Positions 8,826 to 16,917 of a DNA stretch of 54,437 nucleotides are shown in pieces (the stretch's first letter is position 1; every line of letters begins with the position of its first letter). The translations under genes were made by a program, and so were the position numbers. The DNA is taken from NCBI GenBank assembly GCA_024638765.1, contig JAHEJT010000013.1, positions 1 to 54,437 of the forward strand. The letters run 5' to 3'. The notes below the pieces were generated by a model. It ran no database searches and was not told where the DNA came from. It saw only the letters and a program-made list of their open reading frames with translations. The DNA is from Verrucomicrobiales bacterium (GTDB lineage Bacteria; Verrucomicrobiota; Verrucomicrobiia; Verrucomicrobiales; DEV007).

Positions 8826-8925
8826 CCCCTCACCCTAACCCTTTATCCTACCTCCGGCAGGCTCTGCTAATTCGCTTCGCATTTTATTATGCACTCTCGT
8901 GCAAGCAGTCCCCAAGGGAGAGGGG
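8826..8925. repeat. Element G, split copy
   Basis: CCCCTCACCCTAACCC on the left and CCCCAAGGGAGAGGGG on the right belong to the same family as 34104-34138 and 34272-34307, but about 68 bases of other sequence separate the halves. It lies between the symporter and sulfatase genes; no gene is present. Confidence 0.7.
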
Positions 8926-8996
8926 ATTGAAAAACCAGGCTTTTAGAAATGATGAACGCAAATGAATCCTTGAGAGAATATATATTGGGATAGCTC

Positions 8997-10715
8997 TTAT
9001 TCCACGATCCAGAGGGCGACGGCTCCGATGATAGCCAGGACGCAAGCCCAGCCAATAGCGAATCCCGCCAGGGCACGACGCGAAGGCACCGGGATCTCGA
9101 ACTGGGATTCGGGGAAGAAAACTCTCCGGGGTCCGGGGGTGACGCCTTCCGGCAAGGTGCAAGGCTGGGGGATGACTTCGCCCGGTGTCACGGGCGTGCG
9201 CAAGAGGTTATAAAAGCGCTCCAACCGTCCGGCGGGCACCGGCCGGGTGCAAAGGCTGACGACGATCCCCGCAGCGAACCCCACCACGATGTACGCCACC
9301 ATCTGCCAGGGCAGCCAGACCGACCAGGCGCCGTCTTCTCCGGCCCGCACGATCCCCCAGGCTTCCAGGCCCGGCACCTGCGCCAGGGCGGCGGCGCACC
9401 ATCCCTGGTTGGTGATCCACCAGGTGAGCACCGCGCCGATCATGGCCGCCCACGCGCCCGCCACCGTGGTCCGTCTCCAGAAAATTCCCAGCCAGAACGC
9501 CATCGCGGTCATGGTATTGATCTTCCACATGTTCTCGAGCAGCGGCACCACGCCCTCGGCCAGGTAAGCCAGGGCGACTCCGCCGGCCACTGCGACGAGA
9601 CCGGCGAGGCGCGCAACCCCGAGATAATGTGTGTCGCTGCGCCCGGGATTCAATGGCTTGTACAAGTTCTCCGTGATGAGACCGGAGGACGCGATCATGA
9701 AGGAATCGCAGGAACCCATGACCGTCGCCAGCAGGGCGGCGAGGAACAGTCCGAGCAACCCGGGCATCACCTGGGGCAGAAATTCACGCGCCATATGTCC
9801 GTAAACTAGATCCGGATCGGCGATATTCCCGTGGTAATACGCCACCGCCGCGAGACCGGTCAGCGACCACGCCACCGTGCAGATGCGTTTGATCATGGTG
9901 CCTCCCATAAAACCCACCGCGCCATCGGACTCGGTGCGTCCCGCGGAACAAGCGCCCATGTTGTGCGGTTGCACGACCACTCCCAACAGATTGTTCAAGG
10001 CGATCATGAAGATGAAGAACACGCCGATCTCACCCGGGGTCACGAGCGAGAGCATCTCCGTGTCCGGCCGCAGCGCCGCGAGGGATGTCCGCATCCCGTC
10101 GAGCCCGCCGACGGCGTTGAGGACGAGTGGGAGCAGCATGAAAGAGAAGAGCAGCGTGAGAATCCCCTGGATGAAATCGGTGACGATGGCCGCGCCCAGG
10201 CCGCCGGCCATGCCGTATGCCACGAACAACCCGGTCATCACCAGGATGACGGCATCGGCGGAGAGTTCACCGCCGGTAACTGCGTCGACGATCACCGCAG
10301 AGCCTTTCAGCATCAGCCCGATGGTGACCATGAACTTTCCGAGGCCGAGCACGGCGTAAAGTGCCGCCACCCCGCGGTCGTAGCGGAGAGTGAAGACATC
10401 CGCGGTGGTCAGGGCGCGGAAACGCCGCATCATCGGCGCGATCAGCCAGAAGAACGGCGTCGCGAAAAGCCACATCCACTGGTACCAGATCCCGGAGAGA
10501 CCGCTCAGTGACGACTTCGATGCCACGCTGACGGCCTGGTCGGAGTGCGTGCTGGTCCCGAACGCGTGCATCATCATCATGGCCTTGCCGAAGCGGCGCG
10601 GGAGGATGAAGTCGCTCATGCCCCGCACCTTGCGGGCCGCGAGAATACCGATCGTGGTGACCCCGAGGAGGTAGAGGACCAGGACAACGAGATCCGCGAG
10701 GGCGAGTCCGAACAT
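8997..10715 (-). CDS. Sodium/solute symporter (SSS family)
   Basis: The 572-residue integral membrane protein has about 13-14 hydrophobic segments and family features: start LVVLVLYLLGVTTIGILAAR, GMSDFILPRRFGKAMMM with the motif shared by SSS transporters, and GGLGAAIVTDFIQGIL, typical of the region following TM5. Family members carry sugars, amino acids or organic acids in with Na+. The specificity cannot be told. It is upstream of the cytoplasmic sulfatase on the same strand. The C-terminal 90 residues carry a Pro-rich cytoplasmic loop and one more membrane segment (VLAIIGAVALWIVE). Confidence 0.9.
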   Translation of the reverse strand: MFGLALADLVVLVLYLLGVTTIGILAARKVRGMSDFILPRRFGKAMMMMHAFGTSTHSDQAVSVASKSSLSGLSGIWYQWMWLFATPFFWLIAPMMRRFRALTTADVFTLRYDRGVAALYAVLGLGKFMVTIGLMLKGSAVIVDAVTGGELSADAVILVMTGLFVAYGMAGGLGAAIVTDFIQGILTLLFSFMLLPLVLNAVGGLDGMRTSLAALRPDTEMLSLVTPGEIGVFFIFMIALNNLLGVVVQPHNMGACSAGRTESDGAVGFMGGTMIKRICTVAWSLTGLAAVAYYHGNIADPDLVYGHMAREFLPQVMPGLLGLFLAALLATVMGSCDSFMIASSGLITENLYKPLNPGRSDTHYLGVARLAGLVAVAGGVALAYLAEGVVPLLENMWKINTMTAMAFWLGIFWRRTTVAGAWAAMIGAVLTWWITNQGWCAAALAQVPGLEAWGIVRAGEDGAWSVWLPWQMVAYIVVGFAAGIVVSLCTRPVPAGRLERFYNLLRTPVTPGEVIPQPCTLPEGVTPGPRRVFFPESQFEIPVPSRRALAGFAIGWACVLAIIGAVALWIVE

Positions 10716-10842
10716 GACTGAGAGTGTGATTAGAGGGCGTGGGGGATCAAGAATGGAAGTGGTGGCGGGGGCATGAGACTTGAGACATGAGACGTGAGAC
10801 TCATCGGGTCGAGCTGCGAAATCGGCCCCGCGTCCATTCTGA

Positions 10843-10906
10843 AATGTGACGCAGGCGTCTCGCCTGCGCTCCGGTTAGGTCGCAGGCGAGACGCCTTCGT
10901 CACATT
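10843..10906. repeat. Inverted repeat between symporter and GNAT
   Basis: Arms begin AATGTGACGCAGGCGTCTCG and end with the near-perfect complement (one mismatch) ending GTCACATT. The surrounding 10716-11105 has no gene; it also holds GAGACTTGAGACATGAGACG-type and GCAGATGGTCGCAGATGAC-type short repeats. Confidence 0.75.
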
Positions 10907-11105
10907 ACCTCCCCTTTTTTCCCCTTCACCCATTCGCGTTCATCTACGTATCATTCGTGTTCATTCGTGTTAAAAATTATGTGGAACGCAGATGGTCGCA
11001 GATGACACACGGATGGCCGCAGATACCCAGGAATAAATCCTTTAGCAAAAGCGGTAAACCATTTGTAATTTCCCAATCCTGAACCCTGAATACCCCGATC
11101 CCCCC

Positions 11106-12041
11106 ATGCCCACTCACCACATCCGCATCATGCGGCCGGAAGATCGCGCGGAAATTGCGCGCCTCATCTTCCACTCGCTGAACGCCTATTACGATTCCAT
11201 CGGGCGCGGGGAACTCCTGAAAGGCGATCCCTTGACGGCAGCGGTGTTCTTCGATGTCTATCAAAAGCTGGATCCGGACGAAGGAATCGTCGCGGTGGAT
11301 GACGATTCCGGGCGGATCATCGGCTCCTGCTTTGTCCATCCCCGGGAGACGCACATCTCGCTGGGGATCATGAACGTGCACCACGATCATTTTGGGAGAA
11401 AAATCGCGAAGAAACTGCTGAATGCGATTACGGATCGCGGGAAGAGTGAGGGCAAACCCGTGCGTCTGGTGTCGAGTTGTTTCAACCTCGATTCCTACTC
11501 GCTCTACACGCGCGCCGGCTTTGTGCCTTTCACCACGTTTCAAGACATGATGGTCGAAGTGCCCGAGGGCGGGTTGGCGCATCGGGCTCCCGAGGGATTT
11601 TTTCCGCGAAAAGCGACGCCGGATGATGCGGATGCCATGGCCGTGATCGAGAGAAAATTGACCGGCATCTCGCGTCGACAGGATTACGATTACTTCATCC
11701 GCAACGAGGAAGCATTTTGGAGTGTCTCCGTGATCGAGAGCGAGGGTGGCGATGGAGGGTTGGAGGGGTACCTGGTATCGTGTGGTTCGGAGGATTTCAA
11801 TATGCTGGGACCGGGGGTCGCCCGCACGGAAGCGCAGGCGGCGGCATTGATTCACGCGGAGCTGAACGTGCAGAAGGGCCGTTGTCCGGTGCTGCTGGTG
11901 CCGGTTACTTGCGGGGACCTGGTGGCGCAACTCTATCAATGGGGCGCCCGCAACTGCGAGATGCACGTCGCGCAGAGTTTTGGTCCGGCGGAAGAGCTGA
12001 AGGGCGTGGTTATGCCGACGTTCCTGCCGGAGACGGGGTAG
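11106..12041 (+). CDS. GNAT family acetyltransferase
   Basis: The 311-residue cytosolic protein has an N-terminal GNAT-like domain (about 5-150): RPEDRAEIARLI at the start, acetyl-CoA-loop region HHDHFGRKIAKKLLNAI, and SLYTRAGFVPF as motif B. A second acetyltransferase-like half (about 160-300) starts with FFPRKATPDDADAMAVIERKL, giving a tandem layout. The first half lacks the usual Q/R-x-x-G-x-G/A consensus in full, so catalytic activity of each half is uncertain. No partner gene is evident; both flanks are repeat-rich intergenic DNA. Confidence 0.8.
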   Translation: MPTHHIRIMRPEDRAEIARLIFHSLNAYYDSIGRGELLKGDPLTAAVFFDVYQKLDPDEGIVAVDDDSGRIIGSCFVHPRETHISLGIMNVHHDHFGRKIAKKLLNAITDRGKSEGKPVRLVSSCFNLDSYSLYTRAGFVPFTTFQDMMVEVPEGGLAHRAPEGFFPRKATPDDADAMAVIERKLTGISRRQDYDYFIRNEEAFWSVSVIESEGGDGGLEGYLVSCGSEDFNMLGPGVARTEAQAAALIHAELNVQKGRCPVLLVPVTCGDLVAQLYQWGARNCEMHVAQSFGPAEELKGVVMPTFLPETG

Positions 12042-12328
12042 CGGGCTTCGCCGGCGTTCAAGGTCCAGGGTTCATCGTTGACCGGGACGCGGGATGCGGA
12101 GAGAGACTCAACGTGAAGGCGCAAAGGAGCGCAAAGGGCCGCAAAAAATATTATTAGATCAGAAATTTTCCTGCCTGCGGCCCCGACGTGTCGGGACATT
12201 TTGCCTTTGATTTTTATTGCGCGCTAACGTGCAGGGCAGTCTGAATACTTCGCGAAGCGAAGTCCCGATTCCATTGGGGCTGAGGCGGTTGTACCGGTCC
12301 GGACTCAATTCCCCATGATCGCTCTATA

Positions 12329-12356
12329 TTGACTTTGACGCCCCTGGGAAAATTAT
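12329..12356 (+). promoter_or_regulatory. Candidate sigma-70-type promoter
   Basis: TTGACT, 16 bases, AATTAT (4 of 6 to the -10 consensus) lies in an AT-rich island of an otherwise empty 493-base space (12042-12534), about 180 bases upstream of the DUF1801 gene. An 8-base inverted repeat CCCCTGGG/CCCAGGGG (12341-12384) overlaps it. Confidence 0.35.
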
Positions 12357-12534
12357 CGCGTTATAAACTTCAACCGCCCCAGGGGATAGCACATTAGTAA
12401 ATGCCTCTAGGATTCTTACTTAAACCCAACCAAAGATCCACTAACCCCTAGTAAGGCATTGCCTGGCTCAATGGTCCGGCATTCCCGGGCGGCGCAATCA
12501 CGCTTGCAGACAGCGGCACCGCCGCAGGATTCCG

Positions 12535-12981
12535 ATGAAGGACACGGAGCGCCAGATAGCCGATTTCTTGCGTCCCTACAGCGAAGAGATGAGGGCTTTC
12601 GCGCAGGATCTGCGGGCTTACCTGAGAGAGGAGACGAAACCCGCCTTTGAATTGGCGGGCAAATCCGCACAGTCCTTCAATATTGGTTACGGCTTTACCA
12701 CGACCTCCTGGGACTGCTTTTGCGCCATTATCGTCTATCGGAAGCATATCAACATCAGCTTTCCCTCCGGGGCTTCCCTGCCCGATCCCGAAGGTCTCCT
12801 GCATGGGACCGGCACCCGGGTCAGGCATCTGAAAATCAAAGAGCTCGAGGATGTGCGGACGCCGGCGGTCAGGAAATTGTTGCGCGATGCCCGGAAGAAA
12901 GCACTCTTCCTGGTAAGGGACGGGGAGATCGAGCACGACGGCATCAAGACGGTTATCAAAACCAGGGGGACAAAAAAGTAG
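12535..12981 (+). CDS. DUF1801-type (YdhG-like) protein
   Basis: The 148-residue cytosolic protein fits the DUF1801/YdhG fold: helical start EMRAFAQDLRAYLREETKPAFELAGKSAQ, then strands with YGFTTTSWDCFCAIIVYRKHINISFPSGA, and a C-terminal helix VRKLLRDARKKALFLV. The family is small, has a YjbR/CyaY-like structure and no firmly known function. AGGA lies upstream of the ATG. It ends KTRGTKK. It may be an isolated gene, since the next gene has its own promoter. Confidence 0.75.
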   Translation: MKDTERQIADFLRPYSEEMRAFAQDLRAYLREETKPAFELAGKSAQSFNIGYGFTTTSWDCFCAIIVYRKHINISFPSGASLPDPEGLLHGTGTRVRHLKIKELEDVRTPAVRKLLRDARKKALFLVRDGEIEHDGIKTVIKTRGTKK

Positions 12982-13019
12982 CGGGCGACAGGCCGGGCCG
13001 TCGTGCTCCCACAACGCTC

Positions 13020-13068
13020 TTGACGCGCAGATAGTATAAACTATACTCTGTACTATAGTATAAACTAT
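13020..13068 (+). promoter_or_regulatory. Promoter with two operator copies for the AbrB-like gene
   Basis: TTGACG at 13020-13025, 16 bases, TATACT at 13042-13047 make a good sigma-70-type promoter. ATAGTATAAACTAT occurs twice, at 13031-13044 (spacer and -10) and at 13055-13068 (start of transcript), 24 bases apart. A perfect palindrome TACTATAGTA (13051-13060) overlaps the second copy. The position predicts repression, most simply by the product of the gene that follows. Confidence 0.65.
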
Positions 13069-13109
13069 TACAGTCAAAACATCCAGAAGCGAGAGGAGAA
13101 AGCAAACCG

Positions 13110-13277
13110 ATGGCAGCAAGAAAGAAAACAGTCCGCCGACTGGCGAAAATGGGGAAGTACACCTACTTTCTCACGCTGCCGAAAGCGGAAATCGAAGAGC
13201 TGGGCTGGCGCGCGCGCCAGAAAGTCACCATCACTCGGGTGGGAGATAAACTCGTGATCGAGGATTGGAAGAAGTAG
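13110..13277 (+). CDS. Small AbrB/SpoVT-like DNA-binding protein
   Basis: This 55-residue protein starts at the ATG behind GAGAGGAG. After a basic tail (ARKKTVRRL) it has the swapped-hairpin pattern of the AbrB fold: YTYFLTLPKAEIEELGW, RQKVTITRVGDKLVIEDW. Such proteins dimerise and bind AT-rich palindromes, often as autoregulators or antitoxins. No toxin gene follows: the next 264 bases contain only repeats and a terminator. The direct repeats in its promoter are the likely target. Confidence 0.75.
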   Translation: MAARKKTVRRLAKMGKYTYFLTLPKAEIEELGWRARQKVTITRVGDKLVIEDWKK

Positions 13278-13289
13278 GGGCGGCGAAGC

Positions 13290-13460
13290 GATGCTTCGCA
13301 TGGAAGATAGAAGATAGAAGATGGGAGGCTGGCTGCGCCGGCGTTCAAGGTTCCCTTCGACAGGCTCGGGGCAGGCAGGTTCAAGGTTCTCGGAATTGGG
13401 AACTGGAGTCTGAAGTCTGAAGTCTGAAGTCTCAGGTCTCAAGTCTCCGTCAGGGAGTGA
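13290..13460. repeat. Low-complexity repeats
   Basis: There is no gene. It holds GGAAGATAGAAGATAGAAGA (family E), GGTTCAAGGTTC-like units and CTGAAGTCTGAAGTCTGAAG units. The same E units encode signal peptides elsewhere in this window. Confidence 0.7.
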
Positions 13461-13541
13461 TTCAGCGGATTCTCTTTGCTAATTTATAGCGTTGGCCTCC
13501 GCGGCAGTTCCCTCTAACATTCCGATGGGGTTTTGTGCGGC

Positions 13542-13566
13542 GTGCCGGCGCATGCCGGCATTTTTT
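13542..13566 (+). terminator. Intrinsic terminator
   Basis: TGCCGGC, loop GCAT, GCCGGCA, followed by a run of six to seven T. It is the best Rho-independent terminator seen in the window, and lies between the AbrB-like and YbjN-like genes. It argues against any start of the next gene upstream of it. Confidence 0.8.
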
Positions 13567-13607
13567 CCATTCGAATCATCATGATCCTGCCCCTGCAACC
13601 TTCCGGA

Positions 13608-14003
13608 ATGAACAACAGCCGACTGGATCGACTGATCCGGGAATTGGGCGGCGAAGTGGATGGGGAACCGGGTTACTGGCGGTTCTCCGCTATGGGGACG
13701 ACCTTGCTTTGCGTCACCGATGAATCTCACGACCGGATGCGCATCATGACGCCGGTGGCGGAAATCAAAGACATTTCGGAGGAAGAATTGCGTTCTTGCA
13801 TGGAAGCAAATTTTGACCGGGCCCTGGATGCCCGCTATTGCATTAAGGGCGACACTCTCTGGGGAGCCTTCATTCACCCCCTTAATTCCCTGAGGGAAGA
13901 ACAATTTCATTCCGCAGTCCGGCAGGTCTGCGAGGTCGCCAGGAACTTCGGCACCACTTACTCCAGTGGAGAGTTGATTTTTGGCGACGGCGGATCCGAA
14001 TGA
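13608..14003 (+). CDS. YbjN / type III chaperone-like small protein
   Basis: The product is about 131 residues: an N-terminal helix (MNNSRLDRLIRELGGEV), then strands with YWRFSAMGTTLLCVTDESHDRMRIMTPV, a linker KDISEEELRSCMEANFDRALDARYCI, and a final helix EEQFHSAVRQVCEVARNFG. This order fits the YbjN / type III secretion chaperone-like fold. No secretion system is near. The frame stays open upstream into the terminator, so 13608 (or 13581) is the likely start. Its stop overlaps the start of the next gene by four bases (ATGA), so the two are probably translated together. Confidence 0.6.
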   Translation: MNNSRLDRLIRELGGEVDGEPGYWRFSAMGTTLLCVTDESHDRMRIMTPVAEIKDISEEELRSCMEANFDRALDARYCIKGDTLWGAFIHPLNSLREEQFHSAVRQVCEVARNFGTTYSSGELIFGDGGSE

Positions 14004-14992
14004 TAGAGCTTTATCGCAACCACGGCGGCGACGACAACGCGTCACCCTCCAGGCACGACTCATGGAGGGTTGCGCTGATCGGGATTCTGGCGGTTTGGTC
14101 CGTATTCACCATCGGATGCGCCACCACTGGGAACCGCGCCGACCTCGAAGTGTCGGTGCAAGACAACCGGCTCATGGTTTATCCCGCAGGTGATTTCTCC
14201 CGTCACGACTGGCAGTTCGACACCGGCAGCGATCTCACCCTGCTCGATGAGGAATCGTTCCGGGGACTGCGCCTCCAGGCGACGGAAGCGAGCGCCAATT
14301 TGATTGACGTGAGCGGTCACGAAATCACGCGGCCCATCGAGATTCTCGAAGCCTTGCCTCTAAAACAAAGAAATCGCAATCGGCCATATACGTTGCGCTA
14401 TCTCTGGGTCGTGCGCCTGCCAAAGCTGCGTGAGCGCACGGGATTCGATGCCATTCTCGGTTATCGGCCGTTCGAACAGCGAGTTCTGCAATTGGACCTC
14501 GGGAACGAGCGCGTCCGGATTGTTCCGCGCGCACCGCGCGGTCCCGGTGTCTACTCGCTTCCGTTTCGGCTTGAAGCCTGGAATCCAATGGTCGGCGTGA
14601 CGACGTCGACGGGAAAAGCTTTTGAGGCCGTCATTGATACGGGATCCGACGGCTGGTTCAGTTTGACCGCGGTGGAAGCCGAGTCCCTGGGGTCGCTTGA
14701 ACTGAAGAAAGCGGATCGGACGACCAAGGCGCTCTATGGCGACGCCAAGTATGATCTGCTTCAGTTCGATGGCGATTTTTATCTGGGGAACGCGAGTTTC
14801 CATGATCCGTTTGTGAAAGAGATTCCGTCCAACACTGAGAATCTCATTGGGATTCAGCCGCTCCAGTTTTTTCGGATCACTCTTGATCCGCAGGCGCATC
14901 GGGCGGCGGTGGACATTTCGCGGATGCCCTGGACGCGCGCCGGTCTGCCGCCCAATGGCGTCAAGGTGAGCTTCAGCCTGCAGGAGGAGTAG
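14000..14992 (+). CDS. Two-lobed retropepsin-like aspartic protease, probable lipoprotein
   Basis: The 330-residue protein has a hydrophobic segment at 25-39 ending in TIGC (Cys40), an imperfect lipobox. It then has two copies of the aspartic-protease active-site triplet: FDTGS with Asp74 and IDTGS with Asp213, each followed later by the hydrophobic-hydrophobic-Gly motif (AILGY at 151-155 and NLIGI at 281-285). One chain thus carries both halves of an active site that retropepsins usually build from two subunits. Secreted single-domain relatives are known in bacteria; the substrate is unknown. It is coupled to the YbjN-like gene. Confidence 0.75.
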   Translation: MIELYRNHGGDDNASPSRHDSWRVALIGILAVWSVFTIGCATTGNRADLEVSVQDNRLMVYPAGDFSRHDWQFDTGSDLTLLDEESFRGLRLQATEASANLIDVSGHEITRPIEILEALPLKQRNRNRPYTLRYLWVVRLPKLRERTGFDAILGYRPFEQRVLQLDLGNERVRIVPRAPRGPGVYSLPFRLEAWNPMVGVTTSTGKAFEAVIDTGSDGWFSLTAVEAESLGSLELKKADRTTKALYGDAKYDLLQFDGDFYLGNASFHDPFVKEIPSNTENLIGIQPLQFFRITLDPQAHRAAVDISRMPWTRAGLPPNGVKVSFSLQEE

Positions 14993-15130
14993 GGGGGGCG
15001 GCTGCGCCGCCGTTCAGGGTTCAGGGTTCAAGGTTTACGAAGGTAGGCCGACGCGCTGGCTGGCGAAGATGGGAGATGGGAGATGGCCAGGCTTTGGAGT
15101 GCCCGGGTCCAGAAACCATTTCACGAGTCC

Positions 15131-15305
15131 TGTCATCCCGAGCTTGTCGAGGGATCACACGTTCGACCAAAGCTCGTTCTAACGGCTCTTGCAGGTCGGG
15201 CGCATGCTAACCCTTGCGGAAGTTTTGCATGTCGGCCCGGGGCTTTAGATGACCGATCCGTTCCTTGCCGTAGAGGGGGATCCCTCGACTCCGCTCTGGA
15301 TGACA
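15131..15305. repeat. Terminal-inverted-repeat element C, copy 2
   Basis: TGTCATCCCGAGCTTGTCGA opens it, and a complement ending GGATGACA closes it; 175 bases, non-coding interior. The rest of 14993-15369 also lacks a gene and has GTTCAGGGTTCAAGG repeats. Confidence 0.8.
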
Positions 15306-15369
15306 GAGGAGGCTGAGAACGGCAATGGGAGGGAGTAGGAGACGGAAGCCAGCCCCCAAAAATTCCCTC

Positions 15370-15418
15370 TTGACCTCAGCCGCGATTCGTAGAAAATAGT
15401 TAACCAAATGGTTAACTA
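15370..15418 (+). promoter_or_regulatory. Promoter and ArsR-type operator
   Basis: TTGACC at 15370 and GAAAAT at 15392 (16-base gap) form a plausible promoter. TAGTTAACCA / TGGTTAACTA at 15397-15418 is a perfect inverted repeat overlapping the start of transcription. Its form and position fit an operator of the ArsR-family repressor encoded two genes on. Confidence 0.65.
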
Positions 15419-15490
15419 AAGGACCGGGGCTCCAATGGCCGCGGTTCTCTCCACCAACCTGATTAACACCATACGAAAGGACCTTTACTG

Positions 15491-15889
15491 ATGAGCGATA
15501 CCGCGACCCAAGAACAAGTGGATACCACTCCGGGCACCTTTGCCTGGAACGAATTGGCGACCAGTGATGTCGCCGGGAGCAAGGAATTTTACACCCAGCT
15601 GTTCGGCTGGACCGCGATGAGCCCTCCGGGCATGGACGAGTACTCCATGCTCATGGTCGGAGACCGTCCCGCCGCCGGCATGATGGATAAAACCGCGCAC
15701 TGCGACGGCCCCCCACTGTGGATCTCCTATATCCACGTCGCCGATGTGGCCGCCTCCCTGGCGAAGGCCGTGAAACTGGGCGCCAAGGAAATGAAGGGCG
15801 TCACGGAGATTCCAGGCAAGGGAAGCTTCGCGTTGCTTGAGGATCCGCAGGGCGGAAAGTTCGCCTTGTGGCAAAGCGCCCAGGCGTGA
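15491..15889 (+). CDS. VOC family (glyoxalase-like) protein
   Basis: The 132-residue cytosolic protein has the paired beta-alpha-beta-beta-beta units of the vicinal oxygen chelate fold: GTFAWNELATSDVAGSKEFYTQLFGW opens the first, WISYIHVADVAASLAKAVKLGAK opens the second, and it ends LLEDPQGGKFALWQ. This subfamily is often annotated as a glyoxalase-like enzyme of unknown substrate. It is the first gene behind the ArsR-type operator and 79 bases before arsR, from which it is separated by a repeat. Confidence 0.9.
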   Translation: MSDTATQEQVDTTPGTFAWNELATSDVAGSKEFYTQLFGWTAMSPPGMDEYSMLMVGDRPAAGMMDKTAHCDGPPLWISYIHVADVAASLAKAVKLGAKEMKGVTEIPGKGSFALLEDPQGGKFALWQSAQA

Positions 15890-15904
15890 TGTCTCGCAGG
15901 AAAA

Positions 15905-15966
15905 GCAGCTGCGGCTTCCAGCCGCAGAATCAGCTTGGAACTGCGGCAGGATGCCGCAGCCGCGAC
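15905..15966. repeat. Element H, copy 1
   Basis: AGCTGCGGCTTCCAGCCGCA is followed by CTGCGGCAGGATGCCGCAGC. The same pair occurs in reverse orientation at 32972-33029. It fills the gap inside the VOC-arsR operon. Confidence 0.8.
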
Positions 15967-15968
15967 TT

Positions 15969-16325
15969 ATGATTGGCGCCGATAGCCCGATCCTGACAGC
16001 GACATTTTCGGCGTTGTCAGACCCGACGCGTCGCTTCATTCTCGAGCAACTCAGCGAGGGAGAAGCGACCGTCGGGGAACTGGCGGCGCCGCTCGATATG
16101 TCGCTGCCCGCCGTCTCCAAGCATTTGAAGGTGCTCGAGGAGGCGGGCCTTCTCGTGCGGCGCCGGGAAGGGCGCCGGCATCTGCTGACCATCGATCCGA
16201 CGCCGCTGGCCGATGCCCGGGAATGGCTTGAGCATTACCGGCGTTTCTGGGAGGGCAGTTTCGACCGGCTCGCCGAATACCTGGAGAAGGAGGAAAGAAA
16301 GAAAACAAAGAAAAAGAAATCATGA
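15969..16325 (+). CDS. ArsR family transcriptional repressor
   Basis: The 118-residue protein has the ArsR winged helix-turn-helix: FSALSDPTRRFILEQLSEGEATVGELAAPLDMSLPAVSKHLKVLEEAGLLVRRREGRRHLL. It lacks the CxC metal site of ArsR/SmtB sensors, so it senses something other than metal; this subtype is commonly paired with AHSA1 proteins. An ATG at 15951 lies inside repeat H, so 15969 is preferred. It ends in a Lys-rich tail. Its stop overlaps the next start (ATGA). It probably represses the VOC-arsR-AHSA1 operon through the palindrome at 15397. Confidence 0.9.
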   Translation: MIGADSPILTATFSALSDPTRRFILEQLSEGEATVGELAAPLDMSLPAVSKHLKVLEEAGLLVRRREGRRHLLTIDPTPLADAREWLEHYRRFWEGSFDRLAEYLEKEERKKTKKKKS

Positions 16326-16792
16326 GCGATACCACACTAGTCAAAGACGATCCCGAACTGATTCTGGAGATGACGCGGAGATTCAAGGCGCCGCGCGAGC
16401 GTGTTTTCGATGCCTGGTCGAGTGTCGACGCGATGACGGGATGGTTCGGTCCGGCCGAATGCACGGTGCTGAGCGGGGAGATTGATTTCCGTGAGGGTGG
16501 CCGCTACCGGTTACAATTAAAGACTGAATCTTTTGGAGAAATCGCGATCGGCGGAGAGTACCGCGAGGTTTCGCGGCCCGACCGGCTGAGCTTTTCCTGG
16601 AAGTGGGAAAAACATGAGGAGCTCTGCCAGGATGAGATGGAGGTGGCGATCGAGTTCTGGGAAGCCGAGGACAACGAAACCGAACTGCGTCTCAGGCAGA
16701 CCGGATTCCCGGATAAGGAAGTCGCCGAAAATCACGGGTACGGCTGGGGCGGCTCTTTCGACAAGCTGGGCCCCTGGTTGGCATCGGAGTAG
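16322..16792 (+). CDS. AHSA1/SRPBCC family protein
   Basis: The 156-residue cytosolic protein has the START-like fold of the AHSA1 domain: RRFKAPRERVFDAWSSVDAMTGWFGP, FREGGRYRLQL, GEYREVSRPDRLSFSWKWE, and a C-terminal helix GGSFDKLGPWL. The family binds hydrophobic ligands or assists other proteins; the substrate is unknown. It overlaps arsR by four bases and is the third gene of the operon. Confidence 0.9.
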   Translation: MSDTTLVKDDPELILEMTRRFKAPRERVFDAWSSVDAMTGWFGPAECTVLSGEIDFREGGRYRLQLKTESFGEIAIGGEYREVSRPDRLSFSWKWEKHEELCQDEMEVAIEFWEAEDNETELRLRQTGFPDKEVAENHGYGWGGSFDKLGPWLASE

Positions 16793-16836
16793 CCGCCGAG
16801 AGGCTGCGGCGCGGCCGAAAATCGAAGACGCTGCAC

Positions 16837-16876
16837 CGCCAAGGCCATGGAGGAGAAGTGAAAGGTTGAAGATCGG
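16837..16876. repeat. Element O, copy 1
   Basis: ACCGCCAAGGCCATGGAGGA followed by GAAGTG and TTGAAGATCGG. A related copy at about 21175-21216 encodes part of a sulfatase signal peptide. Confidence 0.6.
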
Positions 16877-16917
16877 GGCTCCGGAGAGCGAAAACGGCGG
16901 GCGGTCTCAGGCGATGA

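Noticed and set aside
13533-13607. Longer N-terminus for the YbjN-like protein
   Set aside because: The extra codons contain the hairpin and T-run of an intrinsic terminator.
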